From an uncultured bacterium (GTDB lineage Bacteria > Verrucomicrobiota > Lentisphaeria > Oligosphaerales > Oligosphaeraceae): 64,000 nucleotides of DNA. Under the pieces are notes generated by a model. It saw nothing but the letters and a program-made list of their open reading frames with translations. It did no database searches and had not been told where the DNA came from. The stretch covers positions 1 to 64,000 of the forward strand of contig CACYQT010000006.1 of NCBI GenBank assembly GCA_902776645.1. Direction: 5' to 3'. Position 1 is the first letter of the stretch. Every line of letters starts with the position of its first letter. Both the position numbers and the translations under genes were made by a program. Below are positions 26,728 to 34,892 of the stretch, one piece after another.

Positions 26728-28233
26728 ATGCAGACAGATCCGCTTTTCCATAAACGCGGCCTCAGCTGGTACGTCATCGTCGCCGCCGTCTTCCTCCTCC
26801 GCACGTTCCTCTGGTTCAACTCGGAACTATGGTACGACGAAGTGCTGACGCTCTCGCGCTTCGTTTTCAACAGCCATGACGGTTCGCTCCTGAACATATT
26901 CCGCGACTATCCCATCGCCAACAACCACATGCTGTCAACCGCCGTCTACTGGATCTGGACGCATCTCGTCGGTCTTCCGGACGAAGCCATCCTGCGCATC
27001 CCCTCCATTGTCGGCGGGCTTGCGACCATCGCCATCGTCATGCGCCATTGGCGGAAATTCATCGGCGACTGCCTCGCCACCGTCGGCGGGCTCATGCTCG
27101 CCATCAGCCCCGTCTTCACGGCCTACGCCTATCAAGTCCGCGGCTATTCGCTGACCTTCCTGCTGGCCGCCGTCGCCATTTCAGGCGTTTTTGAAATTCT
27201 CTACGGCAACCGTATGCGCGGACAGCTGCTCTTAGCGGCCGCATCTCTTCTGCTGCCGCTCGTGATGCCGACGAACGCCATTCTGGCTGTTGCCCTCCTT
27301 CTTGTCGTCGCCGTCTGCCATTGGAAATCAAAACACAATGTGAAAACCATCATCCTGGACGCATTGCCCGCCATCATCGCAACCGTTTTAGGCACAGGAT
27401 ATTATCTGACAATTTGGGACCAATTCAAGCGCGTCATCGCCGAACCGGACGGATGGTCCTCCGCCACGATGGTCGCGGGAAACGTCCTGCTCGCCGCCAT
27501 CGCCCACGCCGCTCTCCTGCCGCTGTTTTTCTTCCCGAAACGGAAGCCGCAAGATGGTGAAACGACGGAAGATAATGATCCGAATCTTCTTTGCTTCGCC
27601 GTCTCCACCGTCACGGCCTGCGCCCTGCTCGTCATCCTTTCCCTACTCGCCTCCCGCTCAGGCCACGCCCCGTTCCCGCGCGTCTTTCTCGTCTTCTGCC
27701 TGCCGATGACCGCCGCCGTTCTCGCCTTCGCCAAATCACGCGGCCTCCATCAGTCGTTCACGTTCGCGACACTTGCCGTCGTCGTCCTCTGCAACGGCAT
27801 CCTCTGGGAGCGTTTCGCAACTAGCATCACCGACTACCAGCTCGCCCACAACCACGTGCCCGACAACCTGTTGCAGCAATACTACCGCGGCTGCACGGAG
27901 CTCCGCGACATGTCGCGCTCCAATCTTGAAAACAAGCAGTCGCTTTTCATCGTGACGGACGCCTACGACATCATGTCGTTCCGTTTCTACTGGAATCTTC
28001 AGGAGCTTCCTCCGCAATCCGTCGCGGGCATCAACGAACTGCCTCAGGATTTTTGGAAGTTGTTCTCGAACAGCGGTCTGCAGCTTCGTGCCTTCGCGAA
28101 ATCTCCTGAACAGGCGGCGGATTTCTTCCAAAAGGCGGGCTTCGGCGAAAAAGACGCCTTGCTGTCAAAACTTGAAACCGTCGCCGCCATGCCGCCCAAT
28201 TCCCTCCGCAAGCTCTACAAACTCCGTGACTGA
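26728..28233 (+). CDS. GT-C membrane glycosyltransferase (PMT/ArnT-like, GT39/GT83 type)
   Basis: The protein has 501 residues with about ten hydrophobic spans. ELWYDEVLTLSRF, soon after the first span, has the Asp-Glu pair in the first periplasmic loop typical of GT-C enzymes that use polyprenyl-phosphate sugars. NNHMLSTAVYWIW and GYSLTFLLAAVAI fit the family. The last 130 residues are a soluble periplasmic domain. It probably adds a sugar to lipid A, protein or another envelope acceptor. It lies 9 bp after folE, and no ribosome site is visible. Confidence 0.85.
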   Translation: MQTDPLFHKRGLSWYVIVAAVFLLRTFLWFNSELWYDEVLTLSRFVFNSHDGSLLNIFRDYPIANNHMLSTAVYWIWTHLVGLPDEAILRIPSIVGGLATIAIVMRHWRKFIGDCLATVGGLMLAISPVFTAYAYQVRGYSLTFLLAAVAISGVFEILYGNRMRGQLLLAAASLLLPLVMPTNAILAVALLLVVAVCHWKSKHNVKTIILDALPAIIATVLGTGYYLTIWDQFKRVIAEPDGWSSATMVAGNVLLAAIAHAALLPLFFFPKRKPQDGETTEDNDPNLLCFAVSTVTACALLVILSLLASRSGHAPFPRVFLVFCLPMTAAVLAFAKSRGLHQSFTFATLAVVVLCNGILWERFATSITDYQLAHNHVPDNLLQQYYRGCTELRDMSRSNLENKQSLFIVTDAYDIMSFRFYWNLQELPPQSVAGINELPQDFWKLFSNSGLQLRAFAKSPEQAADFFQKAGFGEKDALLSKLETVAAMPPNSLRKLYKLRD

Positions 28234-28251
28234 TGGTATTTTGCAAAACGC

Positions 28252-28307
28252 GTGGTAGCAAGGCCGTCTCGGCCTTGTCGTGGTAGCGAGGCCGTCTCGG
28301 CCTTGTC
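28252..28307 (+). repeat. 28-bp palindromic unit in tandem (two copies)
   Basis: The unit GTGGTAGCRAGG then CCGTCTCGGCCTTGTC occurs twice end to end (28252-28279 and 28280-28307) with one mismatch. Each unit contains the hairpin AGGCCG/CGGCCT with a 3-base loop. The leading GGTAGCG matches the flank of the dispersed repeats at 12749 and 17597. It begins 18 bases after the glycosyltransferase stop. Confidence 0.75.
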
Positions 28308-28408
28308 CAAAATAAACAACTTTTTTCTTGAGCAATGTCAACTTTGTGGGAATAGAAACGTGGCTTCAGCGTCATTTCTGCAAGTTGTAAGATGTATTTT
28401 TGTTAAAT

Positions 28409-28450
28409 ATATGGGAATATTAATCAATTTGTTATCATTCCCATATTTTT
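28409..28450 (+). terminator. Probable terminator-like inverted repeat downstream of the glycosyltransferase
   Basis: ATATGGGAAT (28409-28418) pairs perfectly with ATTCCCATAT (28437-28446) across an 18-base loop and is followed by a T-run on the plus strand. The loop is long and the stem AT-rich, so activity is uncertain. The rest of 28308-28478 shows nothing coding. Confidence 0.4.
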
Positions 28451-28478
28451 ATCAAAAAAAATGCTAATTCCCGCATTC

Positions 28479-28613
28479 TTAACCAAATCGTTGACCGATT
28501 TTCTCAAGATAGTCCTGCACAATGGAAAAGGCGTATGTGCGTTCCTGTAGTCTGCCGCAGAAATTGGCGTATGCAACCGCATTTGCCGTCTTTATAGAAT
28601 GGATAAAAACACT
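28479..28613 (-). pseudogene. In-frame 44-codon extension or gene remnant after the 28614 stop
   Basis: Directly after the TGA of the next gene the same frame stays open for 44 codons (SVFIHSIKTANAVAYANFCG ... YLEKIGQRFG) before TAA at 28479. The composition looks like real protein and is richer in G+C than the gene in front. It could be the tail lost through a stop mutation, or the end of a different decayed gene. No family is recognised. Confidence 0.35.
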
Positions 28614-29294
28614 TCATTTTTTCTCCAATTCATGAAAAATTGTTTTTTTTATTCTTCTTCCCGGCCGATTTACAAATTTAACACCTTGCCTATATTGATC
28701 TACAACTCCTTGAGTCATTAATCCAAATTTTGTGTTTTCCACTTCTGAGCCATCTTTGAATATGTAAAAAGATGAATAGCAAAGATGCTTTTTTATCTCC
28801 TTTACCAATGCCTTGTAAATCCCCAAATATTTGTCATTCACAATTTGCTGACCATCATTGAGGTTTTCAATTTGAGTAACAATGCCGATGGTTGATTCCT
28901 GCCATCCATCATGGAATCCTCTATTGCTGTATGATCCATGATGCACACTGACAAGCCCCAGAAATGAGAGTTGCTTTGTAATAAAATGACATTGACTAAC
29001 ATCCAATATTGGAGTAATTGATTTTGAGCGAATCCAGTACTGCCATCGTACAGAATCTTTTTCGTACATGGCTTCTTTCAACTTATGAATTGGAAATTCA
29101 AAAAAACACTGAGTGTATTGATTCTGATCAATTCTCACAGAATCTGCACCAACCAAGGTATATGGTCCAAATGCATCCGGCAAGGCTGTAAGTAACCAGT
29201 TCTGCAGTTCATCATCGGTCGCAAAAAACTGCAATAAGTGACCTCCTCGGTTGCCTCGCACCCAGTCGTCTGTATCATAAATGCTATTGTTCAT
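28614..29294 (-). CDS. Hypothetical protein of the accessory island
   Basis: The protein has 226 residues and is clearly more AT-rich than chromosomal neighbours. It is polar and aromatic-rich (DTDDWVRGNRGGHLLQFFAT, CFFEFPIHKLKEAMYEKD, GFMTQGVV-like end). There is no signal peptide or membrane span. It sits 33 bp downstream of the 459-residue gene and is presumably in its operon. No family is recognised. Genes of this sort near a possible toxin domain can be immunity proteins, but nothing in the sequence proves it. Confidence 0.55.
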   Translation of the reverse strand: MNNSIYDTDDWVRGNRGGHLLQFFATDDELQNWLLTALPDAFGPYTLVGADSVRIDQNQYTQCFFEFPIHKLKEAMYEKDSVRWQYWIRSKSITPILDVSQCHFITKQLSFLGLVSVHHGSYSNRGFHDGWQESTIGIVTQIENLNDGQQIVNDKYLGIYKALVKEIKKHLCYSSFYIFKDGSEVENTKFGLMTQGVVDQYRQGVKFVNRPGRRIKKTIFHELEKK

Positions 29295-29327
29295 CTTTCT
29301 GATTTGTTCCTGAAAACCTTGCCGCCA

Positions 29328-30707
29328 CTATGACATTCGGTCGGGCATCTTTCCCAAAATCAAGCAACTGAATATCTCATTATATTCTAGACTTTCTGCC
29401 ATGTATTCAGGACAACAGCAAAACCGTCTGGAAATGTCAAAAGAACGTGTTTTCAATACGTTCCATTCAGGCATTTCAGGGCTAAGTCTTCCCGTTTCCA
29501 TCATGTTCCGGCATTCTTTGAAGAAAGCCAATTCTTTGACACGTTCCTCGTGCGTAAAGTCGGCCCACGCTCTTTCGATTGTTGTTTCATCCGCCCAATC
29601 CGGCAAGACTGGCTGGCCATCTTTCAAAGGCCATTCATTTGCACTAAATTTCAGATATATATCCTGATCGCATTTTGAAAGTGCTTCCTGCAAGGCGTAA
29701 AGATGCTCTCGCTCCAGAAATGGCGGTATCTTGTGCCGAGCAATTTTCACGATTCCCTTGCCCAAGGGGACTTCACACTCGCCCCTAAGGTCTCGTTCTT
29801 CCACGACCGCGACAACATGGCAGTATTTACCATATTCAAACTGTACTTGTTCTTTTTTTAATCTACAGAAATCGTAGCCCGCACTTATGGTAGTCAGGAA
29901 TCTCTCTGCCTTGTCCATGTGGCGAACTTCCTCATTTCTGGTCATCCGACAATTTGCCACCACGGCTGAAGGCTTTACGGACAGTGAATAACAATACGGC
30001 TGGCTTTCAACCAGACGTGCTATCTTTTCCAAGATTTCCCGAAGTCTTCCGCATCTTATACGTTCTGGTCTATCCATCATCTGTGGGAAGAAAATCAACG
30101 ATTTGAACTCCTCGGAAAAGGGTTTGAAGAGTAGTTTCCACAATACATTGCCATGCGTTCTTAAAAAAGCAGGCAGTCCCTCGCGTTCGCCGCCCATCGC
30201 TCCCACCCATACTCCTTCGACCGCTTTTGGTTCCGGCAAAGCCTTCTCTTCTGGCGGCGGCAACTTCCGCTCATCCACCTCCTCATAGGAGCCGTTTCCA
30301 ATGGCGGGAGCATCCAACGTCCATCCCGCAAAGCAGATCTTCACGGGACGACCTTGCTCGTATAGCGTGACCGCCCGTGCCATGCCGCGGTCGAAGGATT
30401 CCCAGAAATCCATCGCGCCCGCAATCTCCGAACCGTCGGGATGATCCGTGCCGAAGAAGGCTTTCCGTTCCTTGGCGGAGACGGGGCAGACGGAGCACAA
30501 TTCAGGTGTCTTGCTGACACGGATAATGTCCAGAAGGGAACCTGTTCCCTCCTCCGCAGCCGCCTCCACTGCCGCTGCAATCGACTTCGGCATCTTCTCC
30601 GCCCCCAAGAACTTGCCAGCGGCGAAAGTCTCGCGCCGTGCCATGTCCAACGCCTTCGCCAGACTTTTCTGATATCGCGTCACCCACATGTAGTTTTCTG
30701 CGCCCAT
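29328..30707 (-). CDS. Hypothetical 459-residue protein of the accessory island
   Basis: The start is the ATG at 30707, 9 bases after AAGGAG. A GTG at 30716 is too close to the site. The N-terminal third is basic and helical (YQKSLAKALDMARRE). A CSVC motif lies near residue 92 and CCCP near the C-terminus. The middle has a Pro/Glu-rich linker (LPPPEEKALPEPK). Codon use is GC-richer in the N-terminal half than in the C-terminal half. No family is recognised. The gene is preceded by a 200-bp leader homologous to the one before the 33770-34621 gene. Confidence 0.6.
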   Translation of the reverse strand: MGAENYMWVTRYQKSLAKALDMARRETFAAGKFLGAEKMPKSIAAAVEAAAEEGTGSLLDIIRVSKTPELCSVCPVSAKERKAFFGTDHPDGSEIAGAMDFWESFDRGMARAVTLYEQGRPVKICFAGWTLDAPAIGNGSYEEVDERKLPPPEEKALPEPKAVEGVWVGAMGGEREGLPAFLRTHGNVLWKLLFKPFSEEFKSLIFFPQMMDRPERIRCGRLREILEKIARLVESQPYCYSLSVKPSAVVANCRMTRNEEVRHMDKAERFLTTISAGYDFCRLKKEQVQFEYGKYCHVVAVVEERDLRGECEVPLGKGIVKIARHKIPPFLEREHLYALQEALSKCDQDIYLKFSANEWPLKDGQPVLPDWADETTIERAWADFTHEERVKELAFFKECRNMMETGRLSPEMPEWNVLKTRSFDISRRFCCCPEYMAESLEYNEIFSCLILGKMPDRMS

Positions 30708-30761
30708 CCGAAACACTCCTTTTCTTAGCCAGTCCCGTCGTGAAGTCCGCGTCTGCCCTGT

Positions 30762-30965
30762 AACCTGCTTTTCCTGTGCCTCTTCGCCTGTCTCCCCCCG
30801 CGCATCACCCGACTGTCGTTTGAATCCCTAAAAGACAGCGTATGCCCCGCCAATCCGTCGCAACTTCTTTTAATGTAGCACTCTTGAAGCGATTTCTCCA
30901 CCAGGATATGCGAAAATGCCATCATTAGGATAACAGCTTGATTGCCATCCTGTGCAAGTCCCCCG
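30762..30965 (-). repeat. Duplicated leader, copy A
   Basis: This non-coding stretch, immediately upstream of the 29328-30707 gene, aligns over most of its length with 34645-34825 upstream of the 33770-34621 gene. Shared blocks include TTTCCTGYGCCTCTTC, TAAAAGAC, CAACTTCYTTAAT, TAGCAC, TTTCTCCAC and CGAAAATG, in the same order and orientation. It contains the GTGCTACATTAA element on the minus strand (30870-30881). It probably carries a promoter. Confidence 0.65.
30870..30881 (-). promoter_or_regulatory. Candidate promoter element GTGCTACATTAA
   Basis: It reads GTGCTACATTAA on the minus strand, 163 bases before the 29328-30707 start. A near-identical element lies before three other gene groups (34740, 47123, 55191). 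TGC-TACATT could serve as an extended -10 region. A -35 box is not clear. Confidence 0.4.
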
Positions 30966-31131
30966 ATGTTGCATCCGATTTTTACCATCGATTTCCCCAT
31001 CTGCTCCGACGGCAGCGGGCAACCACCGTCGTCTGACAGGAATAGCCAAGAAGGCACTCCTATTCTCGAAAACTGGAAGAATTGCAGTTTCCAGAAATGG
31101 ATATGGACACAATCCGCATTTTTGGGACTGA

Positions 31132-31350
31132 CACAATGCGATGTTCAATGTCAAGGTGGAGAAAACAGTGGAGATTATTATAAAGGCGATTCAGGATAAT
31201 CCTCAAATCACCCAGATTAAACTAATAGAAATGACAGGTCTGCTACTCTGCTACAAAGAGGAGTTGAATGAAACTTGCAGCAATTAAAGGTCCGAGGAAT
31301 TATCCGCGTCGGTTCCGAATAAGGGTGGACATTGGGAAGTGCTTCAATAT
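31132..31350 (+). pseudogene. Decayed C-terminal winged helix of a COG2865-type ATP-binding regulator
   Basis: The frame reads MFNVKVEKTVEIIIKAI then QDNPQITQIKLIEMTG, after which indels and a stop break it. Continuing across frames gives RGVE, a TGA where Trp is expected (31269-31271), NLQQLK, RGIIRVGS and, after one extra A, DKGGHWEVL. This is the usual end of Schlafen/AlbA-type ATP-binding regulators (NVxVxVEKTVE ... SRRGVEWNI). Only the last 65 or so codons remain. The stretch 30966-31131 shows nothing recognisable. Confidence 0.6.
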
Positions 31351-31392
31351 AGAACAAGCCCTCCTTTGTTTGGATGATTGATACATCTTCCA

Positions 31393-32589
31393 TTACCACG
31401 AGTCATTATACGGTAGCAGAACACTCCATGAATAAAATTTGACTTTTACATCAAACCATGGATTGTGCGAAATGGACGGCTTCTCTATGACAACCTTTCC
31501 CTGTGATGGATCAGCGGAAATCCATGTGTCTTTCTCAAGGAACACCATGACATGCCTCCCATCCACCGTTATCGCCATATCTCCAGAAGATAGCAAATCC
31601 TCTGGCGCATTTGTGACAGTGCCCTCCCTTTCAAGCGGTGTCAGATAGTGCCTGTAACCATTCGCCAATGCAGTCGCGGATGCATCCAACCACCAGTTCT
31701 TGACCGCATAACGAAGATATTTTCCATTTCCGTTAAGGAAGGCGGATTTCAAGAGGGCATTGCGCAATGCCTTGCGTGGAAGTCCCGAGCAATCCATTCC
31801 AAGCCAGTTCTCCCCTCCCCAGACATATCGCGTCCCTTCATAGCATCTTAGTTCATTGACATATAATTGCCGCAGTTCAAGGACTGTCGATTCATCCGCA
31901 AGTCGCCGCCCGAAGAATAAACATCCACAAATGACAAGAATTACCGTCGTAATGCCAGCCGCAATTCCTTTGTGCCTGTTAAGAAACCTCCTCAAAATCA
32001 GGCATAGCGACGCAACCAAACAACCAGCAGACACGACAATCAACAGGCGGGAAATGAAACTATTTACTGGCCAGAAAATACCGCCTGCCAATGTCAGCAA
32101 CGGCAGCGCAAAACGAATTTTTCTATTTTGTAACTCCATATACAGAAATTTCTTAAGTGTCAAGGATTGATTCTTGTATCCATCTATCACATTCAAAATC
32201 AATTCTTCAATGTTCCCCAAAGAAGATTGATCATCCAGAAAACCTATCGTTTCGGACATATATGGGGCAGAGCGAAAACAAACAGTAATGGTTGAATCGG
32301 GACCTAGCGGATTGAGAAAAGGCCTGGCATAATCCAAAAGCCTTTGCACATCAGCAAACCATTCCTTGTCTTCTTTTGTAATATGATCGACACCAAGAAC
32401 AAACACGACAGAATACCATTGGACGCCATTTTCATCAATTTCTTCTTTCTGGTCATTGTATATGACTTCAGGACTGATCCATTTCTGCCCCGCGATAAAA
32501 GCCTTTGCCTCGGGCTGAATTTTGACGGCAGGGTCCTCGGATGTGAAAAACTCGATCACAACCTGATGTTCATTGGTTCCCAATGGCAT
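31393..32589 (-). CDS. Membrane protein with C-terminal NlpC/P60-like domain (accessory island)
   Basis: The protein has 398 residues. Residues 1-155 form a soluble domain of unknown type. Two to three hydrophobic segments follow at about 158-228 (RLLIVVSAGCLVASLCLIL, GITTVILVICGCLFF). From about 240 the chain has the pattern of a papain-like NlpC/P60 peptidase: RYVWGGENWLGMDCSGLPR with C267, then SSGDMAITVDGRHVMVFL with H346 and D360 in WISADPS. Such domains cut peptidoglycan peptides or act as amidases and can be toxins. The cytoplasmic/periplasmic topology is undetermined. It is the last gene of the 34.6-31.4 kb operon. Confidence 0.65.
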   Translation of the reverse strand: MPLGTNEHQVVIEFFTSEDPAVKIQPEAKAFIAGQKWISPEVIYNDQKEEIDENGVQWYSVVFVLGVDHITKEDKEWFADVQRLLDYARPFLNPLGPDSTITVCFRSAPYMSETIGFLDDQSSLGNIEELILNVIDGYKNQSLTLKKFLYMELQNRKIRFALPLLTLAGGIFWPVNSFISRLLIVVSAGCLVASLCLILRRFLNRHKGIAAGITTVILVICGCLFFGRRLADESTVLELRQLYVNELRCYEGTRYVWGGENWLGMDCSGLPRKALRNALLKSAFLNGNGKYLRYAVKNWWLDASATALANGYRHYLTPLEREGTVTNAPEDLLSSGDMAITVDGRHVMVFLEKDTWISADPSQGKVVIEKPSISHNPWFDVKVKFYSWSVLLPYNDSW

Positions 32590-32677
32590 GGAAGACTCCT
32601 AACGTTTTATCTCATCTTGACTCGTTTTCCTTCAACATATTATTCCTCAAAATGAATGAAAATCACCTAAGATCACC

Positions 32678-33727
32678 TTATACAATAATTGGTTTTGCAT
32701 TTTGGAATGATATACCGAATTCTGATAAATTTCCATTGATAAATTCACGAACTTTTTTGAGCGGGGGATCGCTGTCTTTATATTGCTCATAATCAATTGT
32801 TAATTCCATTCCTTTGTCAGACAATCGCAGCATTGCTTGATTTGAAGGATCATAACATGAAATACCATTGTCACATGACCAGGCGATACCAGGGAAAAAT
32901 AGCCTGAAGTTTTTAAACAAATAAACGTTGCTTTGGACAAACTCGGCAAATTTAAAGGCGGAATCTCTGCTACAGTTGCAAATAGGATACAATATTCCTT
33001 GTGAATTGACTGAAAAAGGCATATTGAAATGGCCGTGTCTGCCTTCAGCATATATACCTTTTGGTTTCATATCAAATTTATGAATAAAATCATGGGGAAA
33101 ATTGTTTTTATTATATCTATTAATTGAAATAAGATATGCAGCACGAAAGCAAGTCGGAGAAATACTTTTCAACAAGCATGGAAGATTTTTGGTAACCTCA
33201 AACGGGAGTTCTAAAGATGCCATGACAAGATCGGCTGATTCTCCATGTGAGGTACAGAAATGCAATGTTGTGACATCATTGAACACTTGCCTGCATAACG
33301 CTTCAAGTTCTATTTTTGCATTATTTTCTTCTTGAGTGGAATATTGTCGTGCCATCTTTCTTTGGATATGGATATGAACAACCTCATGTTTTTCCACATA
33401 GCACTCAACGGGATGGAATGTTGTCTCCTGAAAATTGGCGGATATATCGAACTTGTCAGTGTAAATATTCAGAGAAAGAAGATTTTCAAGATGATGATTA
33501 TCCAAAAATTCCTCTATATCTGTAGATTCTTCCCAAGTAGCTCCTTCTATATATTCAACATCTGTTTCAGCAAATATTTTATCAATCAGTGGTAATTCAC
33601 GAAAATAAAAAGAGAGAACCACCTTGGAAAAATCGCCTTGGGCATCAGTCAATATTGCTGAAATAATCTTGTTGACAAAAGACATGTTACAATTACGCTC
33701 AAATTTAATCTTTCCTATAGTTCCCAT
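32678..33727 (-). CDS. Hypothetical protein of the accessory island
   Basis: The protein has 349 residues and is AT-rich. AAAGGA lies 9 bases before the ATG at 33727. A later ATG at 33685 is a less likely start. The sequence has HVHIQRKMARQYST and HGHFNMPFSVNSQGILYPICNCSRD but no known catalytic signature, signal peptide or span. It lies 42 bp after the 33770-34621 gene and 88 bp before the NlpC/P60-like gene. No family is recognised. Confidence 0.55.
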   Translation of the reverse strand: MGTIGKIKFERNCNMSFVNKIISAILTDAQGDFSKVVLSFYFRELPLIDKIFAETDVEYIEGATWEESTDIEEFLDNHHLENLLSLNIYTDKFDISANFQETTFHPVECYVEKHEVVHIHIQRKMARQYSTQEENNAKIELEALCRQVFNDVTTLHFCTSHGESADLVMASLELPFEVTKNLPCLLKSISPTCFRAAYLISINRYNKNNFPHDFIHKFDMKPKGIYAEGRHGHFNMPFSVNSQGILYPICNCSRDSAFKFAEFVQSNVYLFKNFRLFFPGIAWSCDNGISCYDPSNQAMLRLSDKGMELTIDYEQYKDSDPPLKKVREFINGNLSEFGISFQNAKPIIV

Positions 33728-33769
33728 TGGATTTTTCCTTTTGATGAAACTATTTCAGAATCTCCTGAT

Positions 33770-34621
33770 TCACGGTATAGGCTCCCAGCCAAAGTTGTCC
33801 TTTGTCCTGAGTCTTCTGCCATATGCTCTGCATGCCTGAATATACGGATTTACCCCAACATAGATTGATTCAGGAATGGGAATTCCATGATTGCGACAGA
33901 GTTGGCGCACAACACCATCAGGATACATGAGCGGCAGGCCATTGTCAGACTCCCAAACAGGCAAGTGATTGCACAAATCGGTTTGCAGATGTCCAATTTG
34001 CCAGTATCCTGTCCTGGCCAAATATAAGTCTGCCGCTATGAAAGACAATTCACCGACTCCGGGGTTTTGCCCTCTTATAGGCTTGATCTGGATCATCTCT
34101 TCCGAGGTGGGCGGCCTTTCAAACAATGCCTCGTCAAACTGAATGACACCATTGTTTTTGTTCAGCATTTTCACTACAATGACAATCCCATAGTGATTGT
34201 TCGGCAGCCGAATGGCGCAGTAGTCCCCTCTTTGCAGCGTTTGCAGAGAGGGTTTCTTGAAAACGCATAGTTGGAAAGACTGCAGTTGATTCCTTAACAG
34301 GTTCTGTTCTTCATCAGCTATCTTGGCTATTGTGGTTTCAAAAGCATCCGATTTCCAATTCAGGCTCAAGTCGCCTTTTTCGATATAACCAAGCATCCGA
34401 TTTCGTACATCTTCAATGAGAGTATTTGTCTTCATCTGGACAGAGGCTATGAAATATAACAAAACCCATTCAGGAACCCAGCCGGATTTGGAAAAGCCAG
34501 CCAGATAGTCGCGGACAATGGCCTTGGGGCTTGATTTTCGCTCCAGATCATCCTTGTATCTTGCTTGGAGCCAACGGCCGAATTGTTCGACTTTATCTGG
34601 AAACAAGAGTCGGTTGTTCAT
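33770..34621 (-). CDS. Accessory-island protein with Imm26-like segment
   Basis: The protein has 283 residues with AAGGAG before the ATG. The N-terminal 120 residues are helical. Residues about 128-185 (LQRGDYCAIRLPNNHYGIVIVV) resemble the opening strand pattern of the Imm26 immunity family (GD-x-AIPL-x-G-x-YG). The C-terminal part is rich in aromatic and Cys residues (VRQLCRNHGIPIPESIYVG). The likeness to Imm26 is short and could be chance. It is the first gene of the island's upper operon, downstream of leader copy B. Confidence 0.55.
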   Translation of the reverse strand: MNNRLLFPDKVEQFGRWLQARYKDDLERKSSPKAIVRDYLAGFSKSGWVPEWVLLYFIASVQMKTNTLIEDVRNRMLGYIEKGDLSLNWKSDAFETTIAKIADEEQNLLRNQLQSFQLCVFKKPSLQTLQRGDYCAIRLPNNHYGIVIVVKMLNKNNGVIQFDEALFERPPTSEEMIQIKPIRGQNPGVGELSFIAADLYLARTGYWQIGHLQTDLCNHLPVWESDNGLPLMYPDGVVRQLCRNHGIPIPESIYVGVNPYIQACRAYGRRLRTKDNFGWEPIP

Positions 34622-34644
34622 TTTGGTGCTCCTTGCTTGATTTT

Positions 34645-34825
34645 CCTGCGCCTCTTCTTTGCCTGCCTGTCACACAGTCAATCGCCATTTGAGTCTCATA
34701 AAAGACCATAGATACCCCTGCTAATTCATCACAACTTCCTTAATTTAGCACAATTGAAACTTTTTCTCCACTGAAACGCACGAAAATGTCCAAATTCCGC
34801 CAAAAAATTGGTTGTCATCCTGCTT
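34645..34825 (-). repeat. Duplicated leader, copy B
   Basis: This is the homologue of leader copy A (30762-30965), lying in the same position relative to the next gene. It is somewhat more AT-rich. It contains GTGCTAAATTAA on the minus strand at 34740-34751. Shared leaders suggest that the two sub-operons are co-regulated, or that they arose by duplication or transfer of a cassette with its promoter. Confidence 0.65.
34740..34751 (-). promoter_or_regulatory. Candidate promoter element GTGCTAAATTAA
   Basis: It reads GTGCTAAATTAA on the minus strand, 119 bases upstream of the 33770-34621 start, within leader copy B. It is identical over 12 bases to the element at 55191 on the plus strand. Confidence 0.45.
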
Positions 34826-34892
34826 CAATATCGTTTTCTCTACTTCAAAGTAAGGCGGGACAACATCAAAGAATGAACTGACAAAAGGTTGA

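Noticed and set aside
28252-28307. CRISPR or minisatellite
   Set aside because: Only two units with no spacer; better explained as a REP-like palindromic doublet.
30725-31154. Short minus-strand frames in the gap before the 29328 gene
   Set aside because: They lie in the duplicated leader, are not conserved between the two leader copies and have no ribosome site.
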